Shown piece after piece: positions 4,884 through 6,447 of a stretch of DNA of 6,447 nt; position 1 is the first letter of the stretch; each line of letters opens with the position of its first letter. The translations under genes and the position numbers were made by a program. The notes beneath the pieces were generated by a model that ran no database searches, was not told the DNA's origin, and worked only from the letters and a program-made list of their open reading frames with translations. The stretch covers positions 1-6,447 of the forward strand of contig LJNI01000129.1 of NCBI GenBank assembly GCA_001303225.1, written 5' to 3'. Source of the stretch: a candidate division TA06 bacterium DG_78. Lineage in GTDB: Bacteria > Hydrothermota > Tepidihabitantia > SM23-42.

Positions 4884-5804
4884 TTAAGGTACAATTATTC
4901 TAGGATTGATATTAAAGGCGATCGTGAGGATAGCGACAAGCGTGAAATAGATGTAAAACACATATTTTTCCTGGAATGGTTGTTTCAAGCAGAAATAAAA
5001 ACTTAATATACCAAGTGGAACCGTGGCGATAAAAGAGAGTGGATACTGGAGAATAATGGGGATTGAAAGGTAACTGAGTAAGATAAAGATTGCATTGATA
5101 TATCGACCTTTCTGTAATCCAAAAACTGTGAATAACGTTGTGATTTCAGTTTTTCGGTCGCCCTGGTAGTCTGCGAGATCACGAAAATTTAGACCGAGGA
5201 AGAGTGGAACAGCAATGAGCAGTGCTGCCTTTAACGGAAACGAGAGAAATGGCTTTGACGATTCAAAAAGAGCATACCCGGCAATTGCAGCGAGGAGTGC
5301 ACCGAGTGTGAGCATAAGTATTGACAGAGGATAGAAACGCTTGAGCCGAAGTGGCTTTGATGAGTAGATAAAGTGCAGGATGTGGCCGAGCAGTACGATG
5401 AGCAAAATCTGATAACTAATGGCAAGGGCAAACAAGATCGAAACAATAAAGAAATACATGCCGAGTTCAGAGATATGGGTGATTATGTGTGAACTCGTAT
5501 TCAAAAGTGACTGTTTTTCAGAAATTTGGTCAGTTCTGAGGTCGTTGACATCATTTGTCACCACTGATGCCTGAAACGAGAAAAAGATTGCACACATAAG
5601 AAAGGCACCATCGAGATAAGGTACTGGTTTCTGAAACAGGTGGGTACCAAGAAAAATGCCAAGAACAGCTGGAAAAAGGTAGTGGATAGCAATAAAAGGC
5701 CGCGAACCAATAAGCCACTTCTTTATAATTCCTCGCTCTCTTCTTTCAATGAGCATAAGACCGATAAACATAGTAATGATCGGGATGCATGAATACAGGT
5801 TCAT
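4884..5804 (-). CDS. UbiA-family prenyltransferase, substrate unknown
   Basis: This is an integral membrane prenyltransferase of 306 residues that transfers an isoprenoid chain from its diphosphate to an acceptor such as a quinone ring, a heme or a polyprenyl lipid precursor. Both diagnostic Asp motifs are intact: N84-D85-x-x-D88-x-x-x-D92 (NDVNDLRTDQ) and D209-x-x-D212-x-x-G215-D216 (DLADYQGD). Between them lies the typical YSSKPLRLKR loop (147-156). About eight or nine hydrophobic segments are spread through the protein. The acceptor cannot be read from the sequence, and no menaquinone, ubiquinone, heme or archaeal-lipid genes are adjacent. An extra hydrophobic stretch (residues about 5-19) precedes the usual GSRPF start region. 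The first ATG is still preferred because it overlaps the TPR stop as ATGA and has a GAGGA site upstream. Internal Met12 or Met17 are alternatives. Translation is probably coupled to the TPR gene. Confidence 0.9.
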   Translation of the reverse strand: MNLYSCIPIITMFIGLMLIERRERGIIKKWLIGSRPFIAIHYLFPAVLGIFLGTHLFQKPVPYLDGAFLMCAIFFSFQASVVTNDVNDLRTDQISEKQSLLNTSSHIITHISELGMYFFIVSILFALAISYQILLIVLLGHILHFIYSSKPLRLKRFYPLSILMLTLGALLAAIAGYALFESSKPFLSFPLKAALLIAVPLFLGLNFRDLADYQGDRKTEITTLFTVFGLQKGRYINAIFILLSYLSIPIILQYPLSFIATVPLGILSFYFCLKQPFQEKYVFYIYFTLVAILTIAFNINPRIIVP

Positions 5805-6447
5805 TTGGTGAATTCCTCAACTTTTTTCTGGGCTGGTACATACGAAGGGTGCATCTGGAGTGTCTTGTAGTACATGCTTAAAGCATCTTCTATTTTCCCC
5901 ATTTTTTCGTAGATGAGACCAAGATTGTAGTAGGCTTCATATTGGTTCGGATTCTTTTTAAGCGATTTTTTGAAGAGATTTTCAGCTTTTTCCAAACTAT
6001 CACTCGTAAGATAGAGTGCGCCGAGATTATTGTACAGAGCGTCGTTTTGTGGCTCGATTTTTAGTGCTTTTAAGAACTCGTTTTCTGCTTTAGTAATGTC
6101 ACCTCGTTGATAAAATATTATACCTTTTCCAGACAAGGCAACCACAGAGCGGGAATTATAACGGAGCGCCTCTTCATACATACTGAGTGCCTTTGTCAGA
6201 TTACTTCTTCCTAAATAAAAATCACCCTTAATTTCATACACTTCATATTGACGACTTCCATGGAGGAGAGCTTCTCCAGTCGTTTCTATCATATCGTGCT
6301 CCTGTCCTGCACGTGCTGCAATGTTGGCAATTTTGAGATAGAAGGTAGCTGGCTCAATATTTCGTGCAATAGCCATGTTGTATAGTGCTGTTGCCTTTGA
6401 GTAATCTCTCTTTTGTGTATATACTTGGCCGAGTGAGAGGATCGTTT
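5801..6447 (-). CDS. TPR-repeat protein, N-terminal part beyond window edge
   Basis: The frame is open to the right edge of the window, so the ATG at 6376 is internal and not the start. The codons upstream of it translate as a further TPR unit (LSLGQVYTQKRDYSKATALY). About six tetratricopeptide repeats of 34 residues are visible, with the W/L-G-Y-A-P pattern. Good examples are VVALSGKGIIFYQRGDITKA, DALYNNLGALYLTSDSLEKA and YEAYYNLGLIYEKMGKIEDA, each ending in a (P/S)-rich turn. The protein ends in VEEFTK. TPR arrays are protein-interaction scaffolds; the partner is unknown. Its stop overlaps the start of the UbiA-family gene by 4 bp, so the two are very likely co-transcribed and may work at the membrane together. 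The visible part has no signal peptide or membrane segment, but the N-terminus is missing. Confidence 0.9.
   Translation of the reverse strand, partial: TILSLGQVYTQKRDYSKATALYNMAIARNIEPATFYLKIANIAARAGQEHDMIETTGEALLHGSRQYEVYEIKGDFYLGRSNLTKALSMYEEALRYNSRSVVALSGKGIIFYQRGDITKAENEFLKALKIEPQNDALYNNLGALYLTSDSLEKAENLFKKSLKKNPNQYEAYYNLGLIYEKMGKIEDALSMYYKTLQMHPSYVPAQKKVEEFTK
5814..5818 (-). promoter_or_regulatory. Ribosome-binding site for the UbiA-family gene inside the TPR gene
   Basis: On the - strand this is GAGGA, 9 bases before the ATG at 5804, within the last codons of the TPR gene. With the ATGA overlap it supports 5804 as the start over the internal Met codons. Confidence 0.55.

Noticed and set aside
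5231..5446. Short - strand frame inside the UbiA-family gene
   Set aside because: It overlaps conserved membrane segments and motifs in the true frame, and its own translation is Ser/Cys-rich with no features.
6374..6376. ATG at 6376 on the - strand as the start of the TPR gene
   Set aside because: Upstream codons to the window edge encode another well-formed TPR repeat without a stop.

Overview
The window reads as ordinary bacterial chromosome with one notable intergenic region. It is AT-rich, and its genes point to an uncultivated bacterial lineage of the FCB or candidate-phylum WOR-3 (Stahlbacteria) kind. The main clue is a secreted Asp-box protein ending in a Por/T9SS-like sorting module with a YPNPF motif. 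A second clue is a UPF0282-type metallo-beta-lactamase-fold protein, a family best known from archaea and some deep-branching or thermophilic bacteria. The taxonomic assignment is inference; no marker gene is present.

Layout. Positions 1-3216 carry four genes on the + strand: the 3' part of a branched-chain aminotransferase (ilvE), ribose-5-phosphate isomerase B (rpiB), a UPF0282/COG2248-like metallo-hydrolase, and a MoxR-type AAA+ ATPase. Positions 3238-6447 carry three genes on the - strand, read from right to left: a TPR-repeat protein cut by the window edge, a UbiA-family prenyltransferase that overlaps it by four bases, and the secreted Asp-box protein. The two blocks converge at about 3217-3237. 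The genes do not form one pathway. The only tight coupling is TPR-UbiA, which share an ATGA stop/start.

The intergenic DNA is more unusual than the genes. The 204-bp gap before moxR (2035-2238) holds three perfect 9-mer DnaA boxes (TTATCCACA or its complement) within 98 bp. Two of them lie in an exact 18-bp direct repeat with a 21-bp period, and the third lies in an AT-rich stretch in the opposite orientation. This could be a replication origin or a DnaA-binding control or titration site. The gaps before rpiB and before the metallo-hydrolase contain related copies of an 'atctgtgtaatcat' repeat. The metallo-hydrolase start codon sits inside a perfect 8-bp inverted repeat. The three complete + strand genes show no Shine-Dalgarno sequence, whereas the - strand secreted-protein gene has a near-ideal one.
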